In this document: positions 1 through 6,485 of the stretch, piece after piece | Layout: every line of letters starts with the position of its first letter | Numbering within the stretch: the first letter of the stretch is position 1 | Source: an uncultured Mycoplasma sp. | GTDB lineage: Bacteria > Bacillota_I > Bacilli_A > RF39 > UBA660 | Length of the DNA: 8,927 nucleotides | NCBI GenBank assembly: GCA_905209745.1 | Contig: CAJLUG010000029.1 | Location: forward strand, 1-8,927 | Direction of reading: 5' to 3' | Made by a program: the position numbers and the translations under genes | Notes under the pieces: model-generated | The model's database searches: none | Seen by the model: the letters and a program-made list of their open reading frames with translations, nothing else | What the model was told of the DNA's origin: nothing

Positions 1-7
1 CAGACAT
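1..7 (-). CDS. First codons of a divergent leftward gene (partial)
   Basis: Read on the minus strand, positions 18 to 5 give AAGGAG, a 5-base spacer, then ATG at 7-5. This is a well-spaced start signal with a good promoter behind it (28-56). Only Met and Ser are visible before the window edge, so the product cannot be identified. The gene is divergent from the dehydrogenase at 158. Confidence 0.5.
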
Positions 8-27
8 ATGCTCTCCTTTGTTTTTTT

Positions 28-56
28 ATTATAACAAATCTTTTTTGTTTGGTAAA
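28..56 (-). promoter_or_regulatory. Sigma-A-type promoter for the divergent leftward gene
   Basis: On the minus strand TTTACC (56-51) is followed by a 17-base spacer and TATAAT (33-28). The -10 is perfect and the -35 matches TTGACA at four of six bases. Transcription would begin near position 21, just ahead of the SD at 18-13. Confidence 0.6.
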
Positions 57-157
57 TGGATACATAGTTATTTTTTGTTGACATTACTTAACAATTTTTT
101 TCCTTTTTTTTAGTTTATTTTTTTAATTTGGGATTACAATAAGTTTGGAGGGATGAT

Positions 158-1123
158 ATGGAAGCAAAAGATATTAAAAAAGCTGCTTGCGTTGGTGCCG
201 GTGTTATTGGTTATAGTTGGGCTTTATATTATTCATTAAAAAAGTTATCTGTTACAGTTTATGACTTAACAGAAGATAAGCTTAACCTTGCCAAGAAACG
301 TATTCACGAAAGTTTAATTAATTTAGAGAAAAATAATGTTGTTAGTGAAAGCGAGATTTTGGAGATTGAAAGTAGAATTTGCTACACAACTTCTATGGAA
401 GAGGCTGTAAAAGATGTTCAGTTTATTACTGAATCTGGTCCTGAAAACTATGAAGTAAAACAAAATATGGCAGAAGAGATGGAAAAATATACTGCAGATG
501 ATACTATTATCGCTTCATCTACTTCTGGGTTATTAGTTACTGCAATTGCTAAAAATGCAAAACATCCAGAAAGATTCATTGGTGCACACCCTTATAACCC
601 ACCTCATTTAATTCCACTTGTAGAACTTACTAAGGGAGATAAAACTGATGAACATGTTTTAGATGTTGCGAAAGAATTTTATCAATCTATTGATAAAGAG
701 CCTGTAGTTTTACAAAAAGAAGCATTAGGATTTATTTGTAATCGTATTCAGATGGCAGTTTATCGTGAAGTATGTAATTTGGTAATGAATGGTGTTTGTA
801 CTATCGAGGATGCAGATAAAGCTGTTACCTATGGACCTGGTTTAAGATGGGCAATCATGGGACCTAGTTTAGTTTTTGAACTTGGTGGTGGTGAAGGTCA
901 TATCGATGGACTTATGAAACACTTAAATCCATCTATTAGTTTATGGCTTCATGATATGGCGGATTTTAAAGATTTTCCTGAAGAATTTCCTGAGGTTGCT
1001 AGAAAAGGTGTAGAAGAAGCTTTAAAAAATCGTCCTCGAGAAATTGGAAATGATGATGCTAGTTTAGCTGAATATCGTGATAAAATGCTTATTTCATTAT
1101 TGAAACTACATAATAAACTTTAA
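158..1123 (+). CDS. 3-hydroxyacyl-CoA dehydrogenase-family oxidoreductase (lambda-crystallin / L-gulonate / L-carnitine dehydrogenase-like)
   Basis: This is a cytosolic NAD-dependent dehydrogenase of 321 residues. The N-terminal Rossmann fold has GAGVIG at 13-18 and an acidic residue, D36, at the end of the second strand, as expected for NAD rather than NADP. The stretch SSTSG (120-124), H144 in HPYNPP, E156 in VELTKG and N195 fit the family's substrate and His-Glu catalytic region. The C-terminal helical domain contains GLRWAIMGP (228-236) followed by a Gly-rich turn. Length and the HPxNPPxxxPLVEL pattern resemble lambda-crystallin / L-gulonate 3-dehydrogenase and the dehydrogenase part of L-carnitine dehydrogenase more than 3-hydroxybutyryl-CoA dehydrogenase (about 280 residues). 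The substrate is probably a free hydroxy acid, but this is inference. No pathway partner lies beside it. The start is set by GGAGG at 147-151. No convincing promoter was found, although TTGACA occurs at 78-83. Confidence 0.9.
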   Translation: MEAKDIKKAACVGAGVIGYSWALYYSLKKLSVTVYDLTEDKLNLAKKRIHESLINLEKNNVVSESEILEIESRICYTTSMEEAVKDVQFITESGPENYEVKQNMAEEMEKYTADDTIIASSTSGLLVTAIAKNAKHPERFIGAHPYNPPHLIPLVELTKGDKTDEHVLDVAKEFYQSIDKEPVVLQKEALGFICNRIQMAVYREVCNLVMNGVCTIEDADKAVTYGPGLRWAIMGPSLVFELGGGEGHIDGLMKHLNPSISLWLHDMADFKDFPEEFPEVARKGVEEALKNRPREIGNDDASLAEYRDKMLISLLKLHNKL

Positions 1124-1150
1124 ACTAATTCAAAATAATAATATTCAATA

Positions 1151-1183
1151 AAAAACAGTCTACCTTTGGGAATGACTGTTTTT
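1151..1183. terminator. Bidirectional intrinsic terminator between convergent genes
   Basis: AAAAACAGTC (1151-1160) pairs perfectly with GACTGTTTTT (1174-1183) around a 13-base loop. The A-run on one side and T-run on the other give a U-tract in both directions. It can therefore end the dehydrogenase transcript and the leftward NTP pyrophosphatase transcript. Confidence 0.88.
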
Positions 1184-1206
1184 GTCTGCATTATTTCTAA
1201 CTTTTA

Positions 1207-1770
1207 TTACTCGTTTTTATTTTTTGTGATATAGTTTGCTAATTGTTGGTATGCATCTTGGTTCCATAAAGATAGGCGTTCACTATCTTCGAAATTTGCT
1301 AGAGTCTTATTTTTTCCTTCTGGTATAAAAATATAATCCCAACTCCAGCCGTATTGTCCACTCTTTTCTTTAGCAATTGTTCCTCTTGTAATGGATGTAA
1401 ATACTACTGGATCTTTATTATATTCGCAATAAGCAAATGCTTCTATAAAATAGGCATTTCTATTTTCTTCTTTTTCTAATAACTTTAACAATCCATCTTC
1501 TGTAATCGTTTCTTCGGCATATTTGGTATATGGTCCTGGAAAGCCATTTAATGCTTCTACATACAACCCTGAATCGTTTTTTAGGACTGTACATTTTAGC
1601 TGATTGCTTGCTTCTTTCGCTGAATGAATAGCTATTTCTTCTACTGTATTTGCTTGAATTTCTGTGGTTTCCATCTCTACATTTTCTACTGTTATTCCTA
1701 ATGGTTCTAGTGCTTGTCTTGCCCCTTTTAATTTTGCCCAGTTTTTAGTGACGTAAATAATTTTAGACAT
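1207..1770 (-). CDS. Divergent RdgB/HAM1 (ITPase)-like non-canonical purine NTP pyrophosphatase
   Basis: Members of this family hydrolyse ITP, dITP or XTP to the monophosphate and pyrophosphate, keeping deaminated purines out of nucleic acids. The 187-residue product has the usual family length. It carries the N-terminal TxNxxK pattern (T8, N10, K13), the NDSGLYVEALNGFPGPY block (65-81) with D66 aligning to the catalytic Asp of RdgB, and a GWSWDYIF block (141-148) related to GWGYDPIF. The NGFPGPYTKY wording is closer to eukaryotic and archaeal ITPases than to typical bacterial RdgB. The C-terminal SHR signature, which recognises the base, is absent: the aligned residues are Leu-Trp-Asn (168-170). 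The family call is firm; the exact substrate is open. The start follows AAAGGAGGA at 1782-1774. The gene is divergent from the PASTA protein and converges on the dehydrogenase. Confidence 0.85.
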   Translation of the reverse strand: MSKIIYVTKNWAKLKGARQALEPLGITVENVEMETTEIQANTVEEIAIHSAKEASNQLKCTVLKNDSGLYVEALNGFPGPYTKYAEETITEDGLLKLLEKEENRNAYFIEAFAYCEYNKDPVVFTSITRGTIAKEKSGQYGWSWDYIFIPEGKNKTLANFEDSERLSLWNQDAYQQLANYITKNKNE

Positions 1771-1797
1771 ATTTCCTCCTTTACAGCTCTTTATTTT

Positions 1798-1826
1798 ATT
1801 ATACCTTTATATTTGAAAGAATTCTA
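1798..1826 (-). promoter_or_regulatory. Candidate promoter for the NTP pyrophosphatase gene
   Basis: On the minus strand a perfect TATAAT (1803-1798) lies 17 bases after TAGAAT (1826-1821), which matches the -35 consensus only at three positions. Its placement about 20 bases before the SD is right. It overlaps the rightward promoter at 1813-1841, so the two divergent promoters share DNA. Confidence 0.5.
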
Positions 1827-1841
1827 GTATCGCGTTATAAT
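1813..1841 (+). promoter_or_regulatory. Sigma-A promoter of the zinc-ribbon/PASTA gene
   Basis: TTGAAA (1813-1818), a 17-base spacer and TATAAT (1836-1841) form a near-consensus promoter. Transcription should begin near 1848, leaving a very short leader before the SD at 1852. Confidence 0.8.
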
Positions 1842-1851
1842 AGTAGTACTC

Positions 1852-1859
1852 GAGGTGAT
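1852..1859 (+). promoter_or_regulatory. Ribosome binding site that sets a TTG start
   Basis: GAGGTGAT pairs with the extended anti-SD of 16S rRNA. In-frame GTG (1855) and ATG (1858) lie inside it and cannot be started from with normal spacing. The TTG at 1864 lies 5 bases past AGGTGA and is the likely start. Confidence 0.7.
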
Positions 1860-1863
1860 GTTT

Positions 1864-2682
1864 TTGAAAGTTTGTAGAAATTGTCAAACTGAAAATGAAG
1901 ATGATGCTCTTTTTTGTAAAAAGTGTGGATATTCTTTTATCGAAGAGTATGAAAACAAGGAAGATGCTGATAAACAGAAAAAAAGCAAGAATAAAAAGGT
2001 AAAACAAAAGAAGCAAAAAGTAAAAACCAAAGTAAAATATAAAAAGCCAAAACAATCTAAGAATCATTCAGAAACACAAAAATCTGGTTTCTTTTCTAAA
2101 TTTCTAGTATTTATCTTACTTATTCTTGTCATTGCACTTGCTTTTGTAGTCGGTGTATTTGGGTATCGATATTACCAAGAAAGTAATATTGTAGTACCTG
2201 ACTTAGTAGGATATTCTTATGGAGAAGCTACTGCGATTTTGGATAGTGCTAAGTTAAGTTATCAAAAAAAAGAAGTACTTACTGATGAAGAGGAAGAAGT
2301 TGGTATCGTATTAAAACAAAGTAAGAAGGCTGGTAGTAAGACTCATGAAAATGCTGTCATCACTTTGTCTGTTGGTGTTTTAGATACTAGAGTTACGGTT
2401 CCAGATGTTGTTGGTATGAGTTTAGAAGAGGCTCTTCAAACATTAAATGAACTTCATATTTCTTATCAATTAGTCTATGAAGAATCAGATGAAGAAGTAA
2501 ATACTGTTTTAAAACAAAGTATTCGTGGTGGTAAGGTTATTCAAAATACAGAAAGTATTACTTTAACTATTTCTAATCAAACTACTGATACTGTAACAGA
2601 GGACCAAGAAAACACTTCTAATCAAGAAGAAGAATCTTCTGAAGAAGATACATTAGATCAGTCAAGTGATACGATTAACTAG
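1864..2682 (+). CDS. Zinc-ribbon, single-pass membrane protein with two PASTA domains
   Basis: From the TTG start the protein has 272 residues. C4, C7, C18 and C21 form two CxxC knuckles of a cytoplasmic zinc ribbon. A strongly Lys-rich linker follows (about 35-67), then one membrane segment (about 80-100). Two PASTA repeats come next (about 109-172 and 178-238), each opening with a VPDLVG/VPDVVG-type motif followed by a GEA/EEA helix and ending in a VxxxSxG-like strand. The tail (239-272) is rich in Ser, Glu, Asp and Thr. PASTA domains bind peptidoglycan or muropeptides in PknB-type kinases and some penicillin-binding proteins, but here there is no kinase or transpeptidase. By the positive-inside rule the ribbon is inside and the PASTA part outside. 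A wall-sensing or scaffold role is inference. It has its own promoter, and its last codons overlap the helicase gene and a terminator stem. Confidence 0.88.
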   Translation: MKVCRNCQTENEDDALFCKKCGYSFIEEYENKEDADKQKKSKNKKVKQKKQKVKTKVKYKKPKQSKNHSETQKSGFFSKFLVFILLILVIALAFVVGVFGYRYYQESNIVVPDLVGYSYGEATAILDSAKLSYQKKEVLTDEEEEVGIVLKQSKKAGSKTHENAVITLSVGVLDTRVTVPDVVGMSLEEALQTLNELHISYQLVYEESDEEVNTVLKQSIRGGKVIQNTESITLTISNQTTDTVTEDQENTSNQEEESSEEDTLDQSSDTIN

Positions 2683-4204
2683 TAGATTTTTTTCTACTAG
2701 TTTTTATTATATCTTCTAATTCTTTTATAAAAATAGAAGGATTTCTCTTTGGGACTAATACATAAACTTTGTTCTTTGTTCTAGTTAATGCGACATAGAA
2801 TAATCTTCTTTCTTCACTATATGGGTAAGTATCTTTTGTTTTGATGAGTAATCTTGTTATTTTATCATCTTGGATTTGATTAGGAAAGCCAGTTAATTTA
2901 TTTTCCATATTGATTAAAATCACATTATCACTTTCTAGTCCTTTAGATTTGTGAATGGTCATATACATAATATCTAAATATTCATAATCTTTAATTTTTA
3001 TTTTATTATTTATTGCTTTAATGTTTTCATTTAGTAATAGATTTATATCAAAATTATTTCTGCCTAATATGAATATTTTTTGTTCTTTATTTTTGGATAA
3101 GTTTGCTATTATCTTTAAGAATTCAGTTTTTATATTTTGATAATATATAATTTCTATTGGATTTGTTAGTGATTTAGAAGAAGTTAACTTTTTTCTTATT
3201 TGGTTTTTGTTAGCCATGACAAATATTCCTGCTATTTTAATTAATTCTTGGCTATTTCGATATGTTTTTTCGATTTTTAGAATGTTGGCTTTTTTAAAAT
3301 AAGAAGAAAAATCTAGAAAAAGGGAAATATCACAACCGGTAAACCTATATATCGATTGAAAATCATCTCCTACTACCATTAATTTGGCATTAGAGTATTT
3401 TATTATTTCTTTAATTAAGGAAAAACGAATATAAGAGGTGTCTTGATATTCAGCAATTATGATATATTTTATTTTTCTTTTTTGTATATATCTTTTTACT
3501 TGTTTCGTTGCATGTCGCAACATATCATCAAAGTCTATTTCCTTATTTTCTTCTAGATATTTTTGATATTTTAAATAGATATTTAAGGCAAAAATTAAAA
3601 TTGTTTTTTCTCTTTTATATTGTTTATAGGAGAAAGTCTTTTTTATTTTTTTAGAAAATATTATAAAGTCTTTTAGCTCAAAGGCATTACATTTCATTAG
3701 TCTTATAAAGGTCATAATTAATCTTTCTAGTTGATATAGTTCTTGATTATTTGTTTTTTGTAATTGTCTATAAACTTTTTCTTTTGATTTACCTCTTTTT
3801 TTGTAAAACTGACATATTGTAGTTAGATGATAGACAGAAGAAAAAATATCTACTTCGAAAAATTCCTTTGTTATATCTTCTAGAAGAGTGCTATCAGCTA
3901 TGTCATATTCCATATTATTAATCTTTAATATTTCTAAAGCAAGTTTATGAAAAGTATAGGTTGGAATAGTTAGATTCAGGGTACTTTTTATTTTATCTTC
4001 TAAGCTTTTGGTTGCAGCATTGGTAAATGATATACACAATATTTCTTCTTCTCTTATCTTTTTTTCTATTACTAAATAATTTAGTTTTCCTAATATCGTC
4101 AAAGTTTTTCCTGAACCCGCTCCGGCTGTTACTAAAAGATAGTTACTTTCGTCTTTTACTATTTTTTCTTGACTTTTATCTAGCACATATTTTCCTACTT
4201 GCAT
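2675..4204 (-). CDS. UvrD/helicase IV (HelD)-like superfamily 1 DNA helicase, short form
   Basis: Family members are ATP-driven 3'-5' DNA translocases. In the 509-residue product, Walker A is AGAGSGKT (27-34). Motif Ia contains SFTN, and DFDDM is at 224-228. Motif II reads AEYQDTS (251-257). Motif III is GDDFQSIYRFTG (279-290), motif IV has YR near 315, motif V is TIHKSKGLE (416-424) and motif VI is EERRLFYVALTR (464-475). The motif III wording, the GFP after motif V and the C-terminal NPSIF match helicase IV better than UvrD or PcrA. The long N-terminal extension of E. coli HelD is missing. Residue 251, normally the Mg-binding Walker B Asp, is Ala (codon GCT at 3454-3452), so activity is uncertain. 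AGGTGAT sits 1 base from the ATG at 4207 and 4 from the one at 4204, so the second was chosen. A TATACT at 4231-4226 is a possible -10 with no clear -35. Confidence 0.9.
   Translation of the reverse strand: MQVGKYVLDKSQEKIVKDESNYLLVTAGAGSGKTLTILGKLNYLVIEKKIREEEILCISFTNAATKSLEDKIKSTLNLTIPTYTFHKLALEILKINNMEYDIADSTLLEDITKEFFEVDIFSSVYHLTTICQFYKKRGKSKEKVYRQLQKTNNQELYQLERLIMTFIRLMKCNAFELKDFIIFSKKIKKTFSYKQYKREKTILIFALNIYLKYQKYLEENKEIDFDDMLRHATKQVKRYIQKRKIKYIIIAEYQDTSYIRFSLIKEIIKYSNAKLMVVGDDFQSIYRFTGCDISLFLDFSSYFKKANILKIEKTYRNSQELIKIAGIFVMANKNQIRKKLTSSKSLTNPIEIIYYQNIKTEFLKIIANLSKNKEQKIFILGRNNFDINLLLNENIKAINNKIKIKDYEYLDIMYMTIHKSKGLESDNVILINMENKLTGFPNQIQDDKITRLLIKTKDTYPYSEERRLFYVALTRTKNKVYVLVPKRNPSIFIKELEDIIKTSRKKSTS
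2678..2705 (+). terminator. Intrinsic terminator overlapping two convergent coding ends
   Basis: AACTAGTAGA (2678-2687) pairs perfectly with TCTACTAGTT (2693-2702) around a T5 loop, followed by a short T-run. The stem starts inside the last codons of the PASTA gene and contains its TAG. It also encodes the last residues of the leftward helicase. No U-tract follows in the leftward direction, so it should serve only the rightward gene. Confidence 0.8.
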
Positions 4205-4284
4205 CATATCACCTGGTGTTATGCTAGTATATTTTATCGTTTTTTACAAATCGCAGATTATTATTTTTCAACACATTTTCATAA

Positions 4285-4309
4285 TAAAAAAGAATGATTT
4301 CTCATTCTT
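4285..4309 (-). terminator. Intrinsic terminator of the small membrane protein / metal pump unit
   Basis: On the minus strand AAGAATGA (4309-4302), a 4-base loop and TCATTCTT (4297-4290) form an 8-bp perfect stem followed by a T-run (4291-4286). The stem overlaps the TAA stop (4310-4308) of the small protein gene. It separates that gene from the helicase gene. Confidence 0.8.
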
Positions 4310-4559
4310 ATAAAATTGCAAATGAAATGATATTAATTAATATTAGGGCAGTGATATACATGATAGTTATTGTAATTAATGCGGTTGGAGATATATTACC
4401 ATGTTTTCCTATTTTTTCTGGCTGTTTTAAAGATTTTGTTTCTTTTTTTAATAACTCTTGTTTCTTCTTTTTGAGTAACTTTATTTTCATTTTTGCTGAA
4501 AGTGTATCGTTACTCACTATAGAGTTGATTTCATTTTCTAGCCTTCGTTTTTCTATCAT
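4308..4559 (-). CDS. Small basic tail-anchored membrane protein of unknown function
   Basis: I do not recognise this 83-residue protein. Residues 1-52 are highly charged, with a Lys-rich stretch at 24-48 predicted helical and possibly coiled-coil. A turn (GKHGNISP, 51-58) leads to one hydrophobic segment (about 59-83) that runs to the C-terminus, so it should sit in the membrane with its basic part in the cytoplasm. No Cys or metal-binding motif is present. The chosen ATG at 4559 lies 5 bases after AGGTGA (4570-4565). An in-frame GTG at 4568 lies inside the SD and was rejected. It begins 64 bases downstream of the metal ATPase with no terminator between, so readthrough from the pump is possible. 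An extended -10 at 4586-4578 suggests it also has its own promoter. The coding call rests on the SD, the terminator at its stop and the plausible composition. Confidence 0.75.
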   Translation of the reverse strand: MIEKRRLENEINSIVSNDTLSAKMKIKLLKKKKQELLKKETKSLKQPEKIGKHGNISPTALITITIMYITALILINIISFAIL

Positions 4560-4577
4560 TACTATCACCTTATTTTT

Positions 4578-4586
4578 ATTATATCA
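4578..4586 (-). promoter_or_regulatory. Extended -10 promoter element for the small membrane protein
   Basis: On the minus strand TGATATAAT combines a perfect TATAAT with the TGn extension, which can work without a good -35. The -35 position (CTAAAA, 17 bases upstream) is poor. Transcription would start almost at the SD, which makes the leader unusually short and lowers confidence. Confidence 0.4.
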
Positions 4587-4623
4587 TAACTACTTTTTAA
4601 TTTTAGTGATATTTTTTATTAGT

Positions 4624-6477
4624 TTACATTTTCTTTTTTATTTTTAATGCTCTCATCGAATTTAAAATAGCAATTATTGATACACCAACATCAGCAAATA
4701 CTGCTTCCATCATATTGGCTACTCCTAAAGCTCCTAATAGTAAGAAAAATATTTTTACGCCTATTGCAAAGTAGATATTTTCTTTGACAATTCGAATCGT
4801 TCTTTGTGATAAATCTATGGCAGTACTGATTTTAGAAATGTCATCATCCATAATGACTACATCGGCTGCTTCAATTGCGGCATCTGTACCTAAGGCACCC
4901 ATAGCAATTCCTATGTCTGCTCTCGCTAATACAGGGGCATCATTGATTCCGTCGCCTACAAATGCAACTTTTTCATTCTTTCCTTGTTCTTTTAAAATTT
5001 CTTCTAATTTAGAAACTTTATCTGTTGGTAATAATTCTGCATATATTTTATTTAGTCCAATTTTCTCGGCTATATCTTGGGCAATTTCTTTTTTGTCTCC
5101 TGTTAACATAATTGTATTTTTTATATGATTTTTATTTCTTAGTGTAACTATTGTTTCTTTCGCAGTTTCTTTTATTTTGTCTGCAATTATTAAATATCCT
5201 AATAGTTTATTTTCTTCCACAACATAAATTACTGTACCTATTTCTGTTACTGGTGGATAATCAATTTTGTGTTTTTTCATTAGTTTATCATTACCTATTA
5301 GGACTTCTTTTCCGTCTATTACGGCAGTAATACCAAGACCTGCAAATTCTTTCATTCCTTTTACTCTTTTTTTATCTAATTTCTTAGGATATATTTCTTT
5401 AATAGCTGATGCGATAGGATGTAGAGATAAGGACTCTGCTAAGGATGCTACTTCTATTAATTTATCTTTATTCTCGGCATTTATTTCTACTACTTGGAAT
5501 TTACCTTCTGTTAGTGTACCAGTTTTATCAAAGACAATCGTTTTTATTTTAGCTAAAGTTTCTAGGTAATTACTTCCTTTAATTAAAATCCCCTGTCTTG
5601 ATGCTCCACCAATACCTCCGAAAAATCCTAATGGTACAGAGATCACTAATGCACATGGGCAAGATATAACTAGAAATGTCATTGCTCTTCTTAGACACTC
5701 TATTAAACTTACTTCTGGTATTACTAGCGGAGGAATAAAAGCTAAAAGTAAAGCTAATACTACTACAATTGGAGTATAGTATTTGGCAAATTTAGTAATA
5801 AAATTTTCGGCTTTGGCTTTTTTGGTACTAGCATTTTCTACCAAATCTAGGATTTTTGATGCTGTTGACTCTTTAAATTCTTTTGTTACTTTGATTTCTA
5901 ATATTCCTGTTTTATTGATACAGCCACTTAGAACAATACTTTTTTTTGTTACTGCTTTTGGTCTCGTTTCTCCTGTTAATGCTGAAGTGTCTAGGGAAGA
6001 TGAACCTTGTTTAACTATACCGTCTAGGGGAATTTTTTCTCCTGGCTTTACAATAATCATATCCCCTACTTTAATTTCTGCTGGATCTACTTTTTCTACC
6101 TTGCCATTTTTCTCAATATTAGCATAGTCTGGTCTAATATCCATTAGTTCTGTAATTGATTTTCTTGATTTACCAACCGCATAAGATTGAAATAACTCCC
6201 CTATTTGGTATAGTAACATTACTAGAACTGCTTCTAAATATTCACCAGTTATCAGTGCTCCTATCGTTGCGATACTCATTAAGAAGTTTTCATCAAAAAT
6301 TTGACCAGAAAAAATGTTTTTTACAGCTTTGAATAACACTTTATATCCAACTATTAGATAGGCAAGAATATATAAGATAATCTTTTGTTGATCAGTAATT
6401 GATATGATACTTATTATCAATAATAAAATTATGGTGACAACTATTTTTATTAATTCTTTTTTTTCATTTTCAGTCAT
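4624..6477 (-). CDS. cadA: P1B-2 heavy-metal-exporting ATPase (Zn/Cd/Pb type)
   Basis: The pump exports Zn, Cd or Pb across the membrane using ATP. In 617 residues it has membrane segments near the N-terminus, the actuator TGE loop (168-170), CPC in a membrane helix (273-275), DKTGT with the phosphorylated D317, the soft-metal HP motif (H353, P354), TGD (459-461) and GDGIND (508-513). K575 and D596 lie in the last two helices, 21 residues apart, as in the characterised ZntA. This pairing with CPC marks the divalent P1B-2 class rather than the copper class. The usual N-terminal metal-binding domain is absent; a separate HMA protein is encoded 8 bases upstream. The SD AGGAGGA (6487-6481) overlaps the stop of that gene, implying translational coupling. 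Expression should follow the ArsR-controlled promoter at 6780-6751. Zn against Cd preference cannot be read from sequence. Confidence 0.95.
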   Translation of the reverse strand: MTENEKKELIKIVVTIILLLIISIISITDQQKIILYILAYLIVGYKVLFKAVKNIFSGQIFDENFLMSIATIGALITGEYLEAVLVMLLYQIGELFQSYAVGKSRKSITELMDIRPDYANIEKNGKVEKVDPAEIKVGDMIIVKPGEKIPLDGIVKQGSSSLDTSALTGETRPKAVTKKSIVLSGCINKTGILEIKVTKEFKESTASKILDLVENASTKKAKAENFITKFAKYYTPIVVVLALLLAFIPPLVIPEVSLIECLRRAMTFLVISCPCALVISVPLGFFGGIGGASRQGILIKGSNYLETLAKIKTIVFDKTGTLTEGKFQVVEINAENKDKLIEVASLAESLSLHPIASAIKEIYPKKLDKKRVKGMKEFAGLGITAVIDGKEVLIGNDKLMKKHKIDYPPVTEIGTVIYVVEENKLLGYLIIADKIKETAKETIVTLRNKNHIKNTIMLTGDKKEIAQDIAEKIGLNKIYAELLPTDKVSKLEEILKEQGKNEKVAFVGDGINDAPVLARADIGIAMGALGTDAAIEAADVVIMDDDISKISTAIDLSQRTIRIVKENIYFAIGVKIFFLLLGALGVANMMEAVFADVGVSIIAILNSMRALKIKKKM

Positions 6478-6485
6478 ACTTCCTC

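Noticed and set aside
78..116. Promoter for the dehydrogenase gene (TTGACA at 78-83, TTAACA at 88-93)
   Set aside because: No acceptable -10 lies 16-18 bases after TTGACA. TAGTTT at 111-116 fits the spacing from TTAACA but matches TATAAT at only three of six bases.
1807..2067. Leftward 86-residue hydrophobic ORF opposite the PASTA gene
   Set aside because: It is the antisense of the Lys-rich linker, which gives runs of Phe, Leu and Ile. It has no SD, and the sense strand encodes clear domains.
4208..4284. Small RNA or riboswitch ahead of the helicase gene
   Set aside because: The 77 bases are AT-rich with no conserved structure that I can recognise. Only a possible TATACT -10 and the SD are visible.
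5783..6127. Rightward ORFs inside the metal pump gene (also at 4784-5128 and 5267-5569)
   Set aside because: They are antisense shadows of a well-conserved ATPase. They have no SD sites and no recognisable domains.
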